DNA from: Pseudomonadota bacterium | GTDB taxonomy: Bacteria > Desulfobacterota > JADFVX01 | Assembly (NCBI GenBank): GCA_015222555.1 | Contig: JADFVM010000130.1 | Coordinates: 1-29,055, forward strand | DNA: 29,055 bases | Direction of reading: 5' to 3' | Shown here: in pieces, positions 15,300 to 24,091 of the stretch | Numbering within the stretch: the first letter of the stretch is position 1 | Layout of the letters: each line of letters begins with the position of its first letter | Notes under the pieces: model-generated | Told to the model about the DNA's origin: nothing | The model's database searches: none | The model's input: only the letters and a program-made list of their open reading frames with translations | Translations under genes and position numbers: made by a program

Positions 15300-16072
15300 T
15301 GTATCCCATTATATTTGAAATCGGCAGCTTTTCATTAAGAGGTTACGGCCTTATGGTGGCTGTCGGTTTTATTGTCGGAATCTGGTTTGCCGCAAAGGAA
15401 GCTGAGCGGGTAGGTGTGGAGAAGGGAAAGGTCATTGATTTGGCTTTTTATACGGTCCTTGCCGCAATCATAGGCTCCAGAGTGCTGCATGTTATTATTG
15501 AGTGGGATTACTTTTCGAAAAACCCTGTAGAGATCATTAAGATATGGCGGGGCGGCCTGGTTTTTTACGGCGGTCTCATTGGCGCTATTTTGGTCGGGTG
15601 GCTTTACATTATAAAACATAAAATGCCATTCTGGAAAACGACCGATATTTGTGTGCTCGTTATCCCTCTCGGACATGCCTTTGGAAGGCTTGGCTGTTTT
15701 GCTGCCGGCTGCTGTCATGGAAAAATTACAGATCTTCCCTGGGCCGTAAAATTCACCGATCCGGAATCTCTTGCCCCGCTTAACGTACATATTCATCCTA
15801 CCCAGCTATACAGCTCTATAAACAACCTGGCCATTTTTGCCCTTCTCATGTTTTTGCGAAAACGTAAAAAGTTTGAGGGACAGCTGGCGCTGACCTATCT
15901 CTTTGTCTACTCCATTACAAGAGGTATTATTGAATTCTGGCGTGGTGACGACAGGGGGGTTCTTTTCTTCGGTATATTCTCTGCGGCTCAGGGGATTGGC
16001 GTTATTCTGGCGTTGATGTCTATAGTTGGCATGATTTATCTCTCCAAAAGGAAAGAGAACAAGACTTCATGA
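15299..16072 (+). CDS. lgt: prolipoprotein diacylglyceryl transferase
   Basis: Lgt transfers diacylglycerol from phosphatidylglycerol to the lipobox cysteine of prolipoproteins, the step before LspA. The 257-residue protein has about seven membrane helices. It carries the Lgt signature AFGRLGCFAAGCCHG (about 121-135), HPTQLYSSI (about 164-172) and the conserved RGIIEFWRGDDRG near the C terminus. The N-terminal FEIGSFSLRGYGLMVAVGF is also typical. Its start codon shares a base with the lspA stop. It ends 11 bases from the convergent comF gene, with no obvious terminator between them. Confidence 0.96.
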   Translation: MYPIIFEIGSFSLRGYGLMVAVGFIVGIWFAAKEAERVGVEKGKVIDLAFYTVLAAIIGSRVLHVIIEWDYFSKNPVEIIKIWRGGLVFYGGLIGAILVGWLYIIKHKMPFWKTTDICVLVIPLGHAFGRLGCFAAGCCHGKITDLPWAVKFTDPESLAPLNVHIHPTQLYSSINNLAIFALLMFLRKRKKFEGQLALTYLFVYSITRGIIEFWRGDDRGVLFFGIFSAAQGIGVILALMSIVGMIYLSKRKENKTS

Positions 16073-16083
16073 GCATAGCCATC

Positions 16084-16839
16084 TTATAAAATAACCCGCG
16101 CCAGTGTGAGAACACTCACCTCATTTGCTCCTCCTTTTTTAAGTATCTTGCTACATTCTCCGACAGTGGCACCGGTTGTAAAGACATCATCAATCAATAA
16201 AATACTCTTCCCTCGAAGATCGACATCTTCCCGTAATTGAAAGGCCCCTTTGACATTTAGAATCCGTTCCTTTCTTTTCATGCCAACCTGGGGTAATGTG
16301 GGTTTTATTCTCTCAAGAAGGGAGGCCTTGACGTTACAGGAAATATTGCGTCCTAACTCTTTTGCAATGAGTTGGGACTGATTAAAGCCTCTTTCTCTTA
16401 ATCTTGAAAGATGAAGTGGGACGGGGATAATAAGGTCAAACACATTTTCAGTGATGGGATGTTCGGACAGCAATTTACCGAGATGGGCCGCAAGGGAACT
16501 CTTTTTAGAATACTTGAGTTTTTGAATAGCAAGTGCCATTTTTTCTTCGTAGTAGAATAGCGAAGCAGCTATATCGAAGGGAGGGATTTCTTTTATGCAA
16601 TTTCCGCAGCGGTGGTTGTCATCTCCTTCGGTCAAAAAGGGGGAGCCGCATAAGATACATAAAGGTGAGATGAGCGGTTTAAAGCTTGCCGTGCACTGAG
16701 TGCAGATCTCCTGCTCAATAGAATGTCTCATGCATATGAGGCACTTTGGCGGGAAGAGAATGTCAATAAAGGCCCTGAAAAGAGCCATGAAGAGGTTGGT
16801 TGCAGGGGGATGATTATGGGAGGATGAGGGAGTTTCCAT
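16084..16839 (-). CDS. ComF-family phosphoribosyltransferase-like protein
   Basis: The 251-residue protein has an N-terminal double zinc ribbon: PPKCLICMRH, CTQC, CILCG and CGNC, all within about residues 30-80. A type I phosphoribosyltransferase fold follows, with IPVPLH, RLRERGFNQSQLIAKEL and the PRPP loop SILLIDDVFTTGATVGEC. ComF of Gram-positives works in DNA uptake; in Gram-negatives the homologue GntX/ComF has been tied to DNA use, but the reaction is unproven. ATG 16839 overlaps the end of gpmI by 26 bases. An internal ATG at codon 18 (MALFRAFIDILFPPKC) would fit homologues well, yet neither start has a good ribosome site. It is the last gene of the minus-strand run. Confidence 0.87.
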   Translation of the reverse strand: METPSSSHNHPPATNLFMALFRAFIDILFPPKCLICMRHSIEQEICTQCTASFKPLISPLCILCGSPFLTEGDDNHRCGNCIKEIPPFDIAASLFYYEEKMALAIQKLKYSKKSSLAAHLGKLLSEHPITENVFDLIIPVPLHLSRLRERGFNQSQLIAKELGRNISCNVKASLLERIKPTLPQVGMKRKERILNVKGAFQLREDVDLRGKSILLIDDVFTTGATVGECSKILKKGGANEVSVLTLARVIL

Positions 16840-18352
16840 CCATCTGTTCCGGAATTTCTATGTCGAACAGCTCCAGGATTGTGGGGCTGATGTCGGCCAG
16901 TTTTCCATCTTTTCTTAATTTGCAGCCCTTCATTTCATCATCTGCAATGATAAAATAGACGGGGTTGGTCGTATGCGCCGTGTGTGGCTGACCCGTTTTT
17001 TTGTCAAACATCTGCTCAGCATTTCCATGGTCGGCAGTGATAATAACACGATAGTTACTGCTTATTGCTGTTTTTAATATTCTACCCAGACAACTGTCTA
17101 CGGTTTCAACGGCTTCCACTGCCGCCGGGAAAATACCGGTGTGGCCCACCATGTCGCAGTTGGCATAATTGAGGACAATAAAATCAAAGGCTTTTTCCGC
17201 CATTTTTTCAACAACGATGTCCGTCACTTCATCTGCGCTCATGGCAGGTTTTTCATCATAGGTCCTGACGTCTTTAGGGGAGGGGATGAGAATTCTCTCT
17301 TCCCCTTTATATTCACGTTCTTCTCCTCCATTAAAAAAGAAAGTCACGTGGGCGTATTTTTCTGTTTCGGCAATTCTAAGCTGCTTCATGCCGGCCTTAC
17401 TGACGACATGACCGATAGTTTCATCTATAGTGACAGGCGGAAAGACGATGGGCAGGTTGAATGTGGCGTCGTATTCGGTCATACAAAGGTAAGATGTTAA
17501 CTTAACTCTTTTTATATCACTGAAGCCTGAAAACCTCTTTTCTGTAAATGCCCTTGTAATTTCTCTTGCCCTGTCAGAGCGAAAATTAAAGCATATGACA
17601 CTATCACCTTCTTTGACGATGGGAGGTTCTTCACCATCATGAACGATGAGTGTGGGGGGGACAAATTCATCTCCCTTATCCTCATTGTAAGAGCGTTCCA
17701 TCGCTTCAACAGCTGTAGGTGCTTTTCTGTCACCTCCCTCCACCATTGTCTGGTAAGCTTCTTTCACTCTTTCCCAGCGATTGTCTCTGTCCATTGCAAA
17801 AAAACGGCCCATCACACTAGCTATCTTGCCAGCCTTTTTTTCTGTCAAATATGTTTCAAGCTGATTAATATAGTCCAGTCCGCTTCTTGGAGGTGTATCT
17901 CTTCCATCCATGAAGGCATGTATGAAAACACTGTCCACGCCTCTTTTTTGAGCCAGGTCAATGAGTGCAAAAAGGTGGTCCATATGGCTGTGAACACCGC
18001 CATCGGAGAGCAGTCCCATAAGGTGAAGGGCTTTCCCCTTGCTTTTAACCTCATCCATGACCTTAAGAAGGGTTTCGTTCTGTTGAAACTCACCCGATGA
18101 GATTGACTTATTAATTCGGGTATAATCCTGGTAAACGATCCTTCCGGCACCGATGTTAAGGTGTCCCACCTCGGAGTTTCCCATTTGTCCTTCAGGAAGA
18201 CCGACGAGCAGGCCGGAGGCGCCTATTTCAGTTGTGGGGTAGGTAGAGATGGTTTTGTCAAGATTTGGGGTGTTTGCTTTGGAAAAGGCATTACCTGAAG
18301 TATCAGGATTAATACCAAGACCATCTATAATGATTAGGATAATGGGTCTCAT
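16814..18352 (-). CDS. gpmI: 2,3-bisphosphoglycerate-independent phosphoglycerate mutase
   Basis: It interconverts 3- and 2-phosphoglycerate in glycolysis using two Mn ions and a phosphoserine. The 512-residue length is standard. D10 in LIIIDGLG and the catalytic S60 in QMGNSEVGHLNIGAGR are visible. So are the phosphate-binding segments HAFMDGRDTPP and CFNFRSDRAREITRAF, and the metal sites NYANCDMVGHTG and ITADHGNAEQM. ATG 18352 follows the lapAB stop by 45 bases, with a weak ribosome site (CGGAC). Its 3' end overlaps comF. Confidence 0.97.
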   Translation of the reverse strand: MRPIILIIIDGLGINPDTSGNAFSKANTPNLDKTISTYPTTEIGASGLLVGLPEGQMGNSEVGHLNIGAGRIVYQDYTRINKSISSGEFQQNETLLKVMDEVKSKGKALHLMGLLSDGGVHSHMDHLFALIDLAQKRGVDSVFIHAFMDGRDTPPRSGLDYINQLETYLTEKKAGKIASVMGRFFAMDRDNRWERVKEAYQTMVEGGDRKAPTAVEAMERSYNEDKGDEFVPPTLIVHDGEEPPIVKEGDSVICFNFRSDRAREITRAFTEKRFSGFSDIKRVKLTSYLCMTEYDATFNLPIVFPPVTIDETIGHVVSKAGMKQLRIAETEKYAHVTFFFNGGEEREYKGEERILIPSPKDVRTYDEKPAMSADEVTDIVVEKMAEKAFDFIVLNYANCDMVGHTGIFPAAVEAVETVDSCLGRILKTAISSNYRVIITADHGNAEQMFDKKTGQPHTAHTTNPVYFIIADDEMKGCKLRKDGKLADISPTILELFDIEIPEQMDGNSLILP

Positions 18353-18397
18353 TAATCAAAGTCCGTTTTATGTCAGCCTGAAGTCACGGATTCAGGC

Positions 18398-19693
18398 TCA
18401 GGTTAAAGCAACTTTGAGAGTGTCCCATTCGCTGCAGTTAGGGCAGGTGCCTTTCCACTCATTCGATTGACCGCTGCAAGAAGTACAGACAAAAGGTATA
18501 AGAATTCTTCTTTCATGGCCAAGAGCCTCCTTAAATTTTACGGCGGCTTCTCTATATTCTCTGTCCCTGAACAGTGTTTCCCCCAAAAGTCTTGGAATGT
18601 AAGGCGTGTCAATGTCGCTCTCTTCCGCTCTCTTTAGCCAGAGACGAGCTTCCTCACGCATCTCTAATCTAAGGTAGAGTTTTCCAAAGAAAAGTTTCAA
18701 ATAAGCGTTATCTGGCTGTTCATTGGTTAGATCTGTATAGATATTGATTATTTCCTGGGGGTCTTCTTCCTTTAAATATAATTCTTCAAGCATGAAGATA
18801 AAAATGAGGTTGTTTGTTTTTGTATATCCTTTTTTCCAGGTCTGAACGGCCAGTTCTCTATTTCCCATTTCCCAGTGAAGTTTACCTAGATTCATGTAGG
18901 GTGGTGCAAATTCGCCCTGTTTTTTCGTTAATTCTGTGAACTTTTTTAAGGCGTCCTCATGTTTTCCTTCTTCAATCATTATTCTTGCAAGCTCATAATT
19001 GATGCGGGCAGAGATAAGTTCCTCTTTTGCTCTTTCACCCTTTTTTAAATCTTTTACAATGCGTTCATGAAGCTCTGATGCCTTTTCCCACTGTGAGGAT
19101 TGAATGTACATATTCCTCAGGAGCAGGTTTGTGTCAACATCCTTTTCATGTTCCCTTATCATTTTGAGGACATCTGCGGCTCTTTCATAAGAGCTTTTTG
19201 CCATAAGTATCCGTGCTTTTGGTATGAGTATGCCGAGATGCTTGTCTATACTGGATGGAAGATTGTCGATTATATCAAACACTTTGTCCTGCTCATTGAT
19301 CTTGACGTAATAGTCAAGAAGGATAATGTAGGCCTCTACAGATTCCGGCCTGAGAGAGATGCATTTTTTTAATAAGGGCTCAGCGCTTTCCCACTTGTCA
19401 AGCAGAATGAATTTCTTTGCCGTTGATAACTGCTTTTCAGCTTCCTCGTCAATTTTTCTCTGTTTGGAGAGTCTGAGATTCTCTACGAATTTTTTGCCGT
19501 TTTTGGGGAGTGAAAGGAGATAGCTCAGCAGCAAACCAGCTATGAGAACGATAAATAGGAATGGAATAAGTGGGAATTGTTTAAGTACCGTTGCCGACAG
19601 ATTTATGGAGACCGTTTGGGGATTAAGAGAAAATAGATAGAAGAAAAAAGCGATGAAGGCTACGGCAATAAGCAGATATAATCTGAATAACAA
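18398..19693 (-). CDS. lapB: LapA-LapB fusion: membrane anchor, TPR and zinc ribbon
   Basis: The 431-residue protein begins with two membrane helices (about 2-22 and 41-62) joined by a short loop 'NPQTVSINLSATVLKQFPL', the pattern of LapA (DUF1049). A soluble part of about 310 residues follows, made of tetratricopeptide-like helix pairs (for example WESAEPLLKKCISLRPESVE and EFAPPYMNLGKLHWEMGNRE). It ends in a rubredoxin-like ribbon CTSC...CPNC, as in LapB (YciM). In enteric bacteria LapA and LapB are separate, and LapB helps FtsH degrade LpxC, limiting lipopolysaccharide synthesis. The start is TTG 19693, preceded by a G-rich site (GGGGGGA) at about eight bases. It lies 139 bases after dksA. 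Confidence 0.82.
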   Translation of the reverse strand: MLFRLYLLIAVAFIAFFFYLFSLNPQTVSINLSATVLKQFPLIPFLFIVLIAGLLLSYLLSLPKNGKKFVENLRLSKQRKIDEEAEKQLSTAKKFILLDKWESAEPLLKKCISLRPESVEAYIILLDYYVKINEQDKVFDIIDNLPSSIDKHLGILIPKARILMAKSSYERAADVLKMIREHEKDVDTNLLLRNMYIQSSQWEKASELHERIVKDLKKGERAKEELISARINYELARIMIEEGKHEDALKKFTELTKKQGEFAPPYMNLGKLHWEMGNRELAVQTWKKGYTKTNNLIFIFMLEELYLKEEDPQEIINIYTDLTNEQPDNAYLKLFFGKLYLRLEMREEARLWLKRAEESDIDTPYIPRLLGETLFRDREYREAAVKFKEALGHERRILIPFVCTSCSGQSNEWKGTCPNCSEWDTLKVALT

Positions 19694-19832
19694 TACAAAT
19701 CCCCCCGTCTATTAATTTATGAATCTTTCAGCCATCAACCCGGTAGCACTTTGACAGGCAAACTATTATAGCCCATGTCTCTAGTTTTTAGGAAATTGCG
19801 GATGAAACTCATTGATGAGAAAAGTTGTTTCC

Positions 19833-20195
19833 TCAGGGCCTTTCGCCCTTTTCAATCTCTGTTTTACAGTCGATGCAATATTTGGCCTGAGGCCTGACTA
19901 CAAGCCTTTTTTCTCCAATGGGATCACCGCAGTCGATACAATTTCCATATTCTCCTCCCTCAATCCGGTCCAGAGCGTCATCAATCTCTTGTAAAATGAC
20001 ACGTTGACCATCGTTTAAGCTCAGGAGTATCTGGCGATTGTAGGTATTGGCTGAAACATCTCCGATGTCTTGAACGCCATCAGTTCCGATCTCTTTTGAA
20101 AATTCTGCGTTATGATTCACTTCATTGAGAACGTCAGTTCTCATATCCAGGAGTCTTTTCTTTAACTCTTCCATGTTTGCAACGTTATTTTCCAT
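19833..20195 (-). CDS. dksA: DksA/TraR-family zinc-finger regulator
   Basis: The 120-residue protein has a long N-terminal coiled coil (about 1-75), then the C4 zinc finger C-I-D-C-G (about 90) and YCIDCK (about 110). DksA-type proteins enter the RNA polymerase secondary channel and tune transcription with ppGpp. The coiled-coil tip reads GDVSANTYNRQ. The acidic pair DxxDxA of classic DksA is not obvious here, so a fully DksA-like activity is uncertain. A good ribosome site (GGAGAG) lies about six bases ahead of ATG 20195. It follows rlmH by 16 bases in the operon. Confidence 0.88.
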   Translation of the reverse strand: MENNVANMEELKKRLLDMRTDVLNEVNHNAEFSKEIGTDGVQDIGDVSANTYNRQILLSLNDGQRVILQEIDDALDRIEGGEYGNCIDCGDPIGEKRLVVRPQAKYCIDCKTEIEKGERP

Positions 20196-20211
20196 TCATT
20201 CTCTCCTGCCC

Positions 20212-20667
20212 TTATTTGTGGTAGGGTTCTCCTTTTATTAAAGTAAGAGCCCTGTATATTTGTTCTATAAGAATAACTCTTGTCAACCGGTGTGGAAATG
20301 TCATTAGTGAGAGAGAAAGATTAAAGTCAGATGCCTTAATCACGGCCTCATGAAGACCGGCTGCTCCGCCAATAACAAATGTGATGTCCGACTTTCCTTG
20401 AATTGTCAATTTTTCAAGCCATCCGGAAAATCCGACAGAATCAAAGGCTTTTCCACACTCAGTAAGTGCCACAATGAAAGGTCTGCCTTTGATGTGAGAA
20501 AGAATCTTCTCCCCTTCCCGCTGCGTTGCCTGTCTGTCCTCTCCCTTTACACCCTTAATTTCTTCAATATCTATTGTTGTGTATCTTTTAAGCCTTTTGA
20601 GGTAGTTCTCCTCCAGCTCCATATGTTTTCTTTCCTGTTTCCAGGGAGATAATATCCTAACCTTCAA
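20212..20667 (-). CDS. rlmH: 23S rRNA pseudouridine-1915 N3-methyltransferase
   Basis: RlmH is a SPOUT methyltransferase that acts on pseudouridine 1915 in helix 69 of the 70S ribosome. The 151-residue protein has the cofactor-binding FVIGGAAGLHEAV and the invariant C-terminal EQIYRALTLIKGEPYHK. The start is TTG 20667 (MKVRILSPWK), which lines up with the usual MKIRLI start. No convincing ribosome site precedes it, so translation may depend on coupling with rsfS, 50 bases upstream. rsfS-rlmH adjacency is very common. Confidence 0.95.
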   Translation of the reverse strand: MKVRILSPWKQERKHMELEENYLKRLKRYTTIDIEEIKGVKGEDRQATQREGEKILSHIKGRPFIVALTECGKAFDSVGFSGWLEKLTIQGKSDITFVIGGAAGLHEAVIKASDFNLSLSLMTFPHRLTRVILIEQIYRALTLIKGEPYHK

Positions 20668-20717
20668 TATAAATGCAATCGCTATAATAAAACTGCTTGG
20701 TTATCTTTAACTCTGCG

Positions 20718-21056
20718 CTAATCACTTATTTCTTTAGCAAAGGGCCAGAGGGATTCAATGCTGTAAAAATCTCTTGTTTCCTCATGAAATATATTGACGA
20801 TGATGTCACCATAATCCACCAGAATCCATTTCCCTTCTTTATAACCTTCAACCCCCATGGCATAACTGCCGACTTTTTTCATCTCTATTGTTACAAAGTC
20901 AGCGATGGCCTTTACCTGCCGGTCGGAAGATCCGCTGCAGACAAGAATGAAGTCGGCAATGGATGATTTTCCCTGCATGTCGAAGAGACGTGAATTTGTA
21001 GCTTTCTTATCGTCAACCAGTTTGAGGCAGAGCAGGGCCCTGTCTCTTAAATCCAT
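20718..21056 (-). CDS. rsfS: ribosomal silencing factor RsfS
   Basis: RsfS binds L14 and blocks subunit joining when nutrients are scarce. The 112-residue protein shows the family core: KATNSRLFDMQGKSSIADFI, then VCSGSSDRQVKAIADFV, EGYKEGKWILVDYGDIIVNI and FHEETRDFYSIESLW. ATG 21056 lies 11 bases after the nadD stop. nadD-rsfS-rlmH is a conserved cluster. Confidence 0.96.
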   Translation of the reverse strand: MDLRDRALLCLKLVDDKKATNSRLFDMQGKSSIADFILVCSGSSDRQVKAIADFVTIEMKKVGSYAMGVEGYKEGKWILVDYGDIIVNIFHEETRDFYSIESLWPFAKEISD

Positions 21057-21067
21057 AGAATCTTTTT

Positions 21068-21733
21068 TTACCTTATGCCCTTGAATAGGCCTTCCTCCTC
21101 GATGAACCTTTCAACCTTCGCAGGCAGAAGATATTTAACGGATCGATTCCTTGAGACGTCTTTCCTTATGTTTGTTGACGATATGTCCAGAAGGGTCGTT
21201 TCCAGAAAGTGCGTTACCCGACCCGATTTATGTTTCAATAAACGGAATCGACTATCATAACAAAAATCGACCCTAATTTCAACCGGAAGTCGCTCTGCCG
21301 GTGAGGAATCTTTTAGGCCATCCACATAACCGGGCCTTGCAACGACAACAAAGTTCACCATGGAAAAGAGTTTTTCATACTCTTTCCATGTCCCGAGTTC
21401 AATAAATGAATCTGTGCCGATAATGAAAAAAAGCTCTTCCTCTTCCCCATACAAACGATTTAACTCACCCAGGGTTTCAATGGAATAAGACTTCCCCTCC
21501 CTTTTTATCTCCATATCCGAAATTTCGAAATGCTCGTTCCCTTCAATGGCAAGCTCCAGCATTTTTACTCTGGTATTGGGAGAAGCGACATCATTTTCAC
21601 CTTTGTGGGGGGGGAGATAACAGGGAATAAAGATGATTCTGTCAAGGCTCAGGGCCTCTCTGGCTTCCTCTGCCGATCTTAAATGCCCGTTATGAATGGG
21701 ATTAAATGTCCCGCCTAATATGCCTGTTCTCAA
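21068..21733 (-). CDS. nadD: nicotinate-nucleotide adenylyltransferase
   Basis: NadD adenylates nicotinate mononucleotide in NAD synthesis. The protein has 221 residues. The nucleotidyltransferase motif GGTFNPIHNGH (HxGH at 14-17), PPHKGEN, FIIGTDSF and the C-terminal ISSTNIR are all present. The start is taken as TTG 21733, one base after the proA stop with AGGAAA just ahead, because it yields MRTGILGGTF as in homologues. The longer frame opens at a TTG at 21766 inside proA and would add 11 unmatched residues. Confidence 0.94.
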   Translation of the reverse strand: MRTGILGGTFNPIHNGHLRSAEEAREALSLDRIIFIPCYLPPHKGENDVASPNTRVKMLELAIEGNEHFEISDMEIKREGKSYSIETLGELNRLYGEEEELFFIIGTDSFIELGTWKEYEKLFSMVNFVVVARPGYVDGLKDSSPAERLPVEIRVDFCYDSRFRLLKHKSGRVTHFLETTLLDISSTNIRKDVSRNRSVKYLLPAKVERFIEEEGLFKGIR

Positions 21734-21734
21734 G

Positions 21735-22985
21735 CTATTTCCTGATCTGTCCCTCGCCGAGGACAATGAATTTCCGCGTTGTAAGATCCTCTACACCCAT
21801 GGGACCAAAGGAATGGAGTTTTGTCGTGCTGATGCCTATCTCGGCGCCAAGACCAAGCTGGTTGCCGTCACTGAAGCGGGTCGATGCATTCACCATGACA
21901 ACGGAGGAATTGACTTCCCGTAAAAAACGCATGGCCCGTCCATGATTCTCTGTAATAATGGCCTCCGTATGGAGCGAACCATAAGTTCTTATATGGCCCA
22001 TCGCCTCATCCATGCTGTCCACAACTTTTACGGCCAGAATAAGGTCGAGATACTCGGCAAACCAGTCATCTTCAGTCGCCTCTTTCATGGAAGAAACGAT
22101 CTCCCTGCTCCTTTTGCAGCCCCTCAGTTCTACACCGGCTTTCTTAAATCTACCGGCCACCTGAGGGAGAAAGGTGGATGCAATCTTGCTATGGACAAGC
22201 AGCGTTTCCATGGCATTACAGACGCCCGGGCGCTGGGCTTTGGAGTTAATTGCAATATCTGTTGCTTTATTTAAATCGGCGCCTTCATCAACAAAGACAT
22301 GGCACACACCCTTGTAATGTTTGATGACCGGTATCTTTGAGTTTTCAACGACAAACCTTATCAGTCCCTCACCGCCTCTCGGTATGATCAGGTCTATCTC
22401 TTCTTCACACTGCAGCATCTCAAGCACGGCATCCCTGTCTGTTGTCTGGATAAGCTGAACAGATTCTTTGGGCAGACCCGCCTTTTTAAGGCCCTCCTGA
22501 AGCAGCCTTGCAACGGCCCGGTTGGAATGAATCGATTCGGAGCCCCCCCTAAGAATGACTACATTTCCAGACATGATGCAGAGCCCCGCCGCATCGGCTG
22601 TCACATTCGGTCTTGCCTCATAGATAATGCCGATAACGCCCAGAGGAATTCTCATCCTTCCCACCTGAATGCCATTGGGGCGTGTGCGGATATGTGAAAT
22701 CTCACCCACAGGATCGGTAAGGGCCGAAACCTCTCTTAAACCATCAGCCATGGCAACAATGCCTGACTCCGTCAATGTGAGCCGGTCCAGCATGGCCTCT
22801 GAAATGCCCTTTTCTCTTGCCTGCTTGAGGTCCTTTTCGTTCTCCTTGATAAGGAGTTCTTCATTTTCAATAAGAAGGACAGCCATATTCAGAATTGCGT
22901 CTCTTTTTTTATCTGTAGATGCTCTGGCCATCTCATTAGATGCCGCTTTGGCCGCACGCGCAATATCTTTTATGTTTTCTTTCAT
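21735..22985 (-). CDS. proA: gamma-glutamyl phosphate reductase
   Basis: ProA reduces glutamyl 5-phosphate to the semialdehyde in proline synthesis. The 416-residue protein is full length. Seen are the cofactor region GVIGIIYEARPNVTADAAGL (about 116-135), SGNVVILRGGSESIHSN and the catalytic C256 in AQRPGVCNAMET. The sequence LGLGAEIGISTTKLHSFGPMG near the end is typical. It is the first gene of the minus-strand run; its usual partners proB and obgE are not upstream, where an unrelated orphan lies instead. GGAGA is about 11 bases ahead of ATG 22985. Confidence 0.97.
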   Translation of the reverse strand: MKENIKDIARAAKAASNEMARASTDKKRDAILNMAVLLIENEELLIKENEKDLKQAREKGISEAMLDRLTLTESGIVAMADGLREVSALTDPVGEISHIRTRPNGIQVGRMRIPLGVIGIIYEARPNVTADAAGLCIMSGNVVILRGGSESIHSNRAVARLLQEGLKKAGLPKESVQLIQTTDRDAVLEMLQCEEEIDLIIPRGGEGLIRFVVENSKIPVIKHYKGVCHVFVDEGADLNKATDIAINSKAQRPGVCNAMETLLVHSKIASTFLPQVAGRFKKAGVELRGCKRSREIVSSMKEATEDDWFAEYLDLILAVKVVDSMDEAMGHIRTYGSLHTEAIITENHGRAMRFLREVNSSVVMVNASTRFSDGNQLGLGAEIGISTTKLHSFGPMGVEDLTTRKFIVLGEGQIRK

Positions 22986-23021
22986 TCGTTTCTATGTCTC
23001 CAAAAAAATTGCTGGAATCTT

Positions 23022-23067
23022 ATCACATTTAGTTTAATTATTCTACATATGATGAAGAAAATGTGAT
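23022..23067. promoter_or_regulatory. inverted repeat in the proA upstream region
   Basis: ATCACATTT (23022-23030) and AAATGTGAT (23059-23067) are perfect nine-base arms 28 bases apart, 37-82 bases upstream of proA. They may be regulator sites for proA; no cognate protein is suggested. No clear sigma-70 boxes are seen here. Confidence 0.35.
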
Positions 23068-23275
23068 GGATGGTTATTGGTGTGGTTTTTTACTTGAAGA
23101 GATAAGGCATGGAAGGGGACATGGATAGCTTCGCAGCTTCTTCCTGTAATCATCAAAAGTGTCCTTCACCAAAATGTAACAGCTTTCAACTGGAAAGTTG
23201 TAATCTTTCAGCAAATATGCTTTATTTTACAGTATACTCATAGGTTACAACCCCAAAAAACTAGAGGATTAAATA

Positions 23276-23890
23276 GTGGAAGACCAAGCCAAATGTCAAC
23301 ATATGAAATTTACAGCCGCTAATATTGCGATAATTATTTCAATCCTATCTGTTATTGTTGCATTTGTCTCAGTTGCTATTTCTTGGAAGTCGTATGATTA
23401 CGCAGTTTCTATTGAAAAGGCAGGTGTTTCACTAATTGACGTTAATGTTACCATAAAACGAGATGCCCCTGATAAACTTAGCCTAAGGCTTTTAGCAATT
23501 CTTAAAAATATAGGTAAGGAGTCTCTCAAAATTAAGGAGATAAAGACTGGATACTACGACTTCAATAAAGAGATTTTCGACATACTTACAGAAAATCATT
23601 CCCTGCTAAATACTATACATAGTGAAGCAGTGTTCAATCACCCATTTAGCTTTTTTGTACAAGACATTGATTCAAAATTGAGTGACAGTGAAGTAGAAGC
23701 TTCGCTTACAGATTGGATTGGGGAAATTGCATTAATTCTTGTGGTAAAGTACGAAGGTAAGTTGTCAGGTGATGGCGTGGACAAGTATTATTTGGGATAT
23801 AAAGGGTTATCAAAGACCCACCAACTTTCTGAGAAAGAATACCTTGAGATGGAACCCAAAATCACAAGCGATTTTAGGCGTAATTTTTAA
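23276..23890 (+). CDS. orphan protein with one N-terminal membrane helix
   Basis: I do not recognise this 204-residue protein. It has a short cytoplasmic N terminus, one membrane helix (about 14-38, IAIIISILSVIVAFVSVAIS), then a predicted extracytoplasmic domain of mixed strands and helices (SLIDVNVTIKRDAPDKLSLR and later AEIALILVVKYEGKL-like segments). The layout resembles small anchored proteins with a beta-sandwich. The start is GTG 23276, with AGAGGA seven bases ahead. Codons are visibly more AT-rich than in neighbouring genes. It stands alone between the proA operon and a divergent regulator, where proB would be expected, which fits acquisition by transfer. Confidence 0.65.
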   Translation: MEDQAKCQHMKFTAANIAIIISILSVIVAFVSVAISWKSYDYAVSIEKAGVSLIDVNVTIKRDAPDKLSLRLLAILKNIGKESLKIKEIKTGYYDFNKEIFDILTENHSLLNTIHSEAVFNHPFSFFVQDIDSKLSDSEVEASLTDWIGEIALILVVKYEGKLSGDGVDKYYLGYKGLSKTHQLSEKEYLEMEPKITSDFRRNF

Positions 23891-24091
23891 TGATGGCGTT
23901 ATTAAGCCAAGGCTAACAAAGTAGTCAACTCTGATTGGAAAAGCTTTGGCTGAAAAACACTAACGCTTTCCAGGCGGTTACCACAACGTTACTTTCTTCC
24001 TGTAATAGTGATTTTTCAATCTGAGCTAAAGTTACTACATTTCACTTCGAAATAGATATAATGAGCGTTTATCCGAATACTTAATTAAAAA

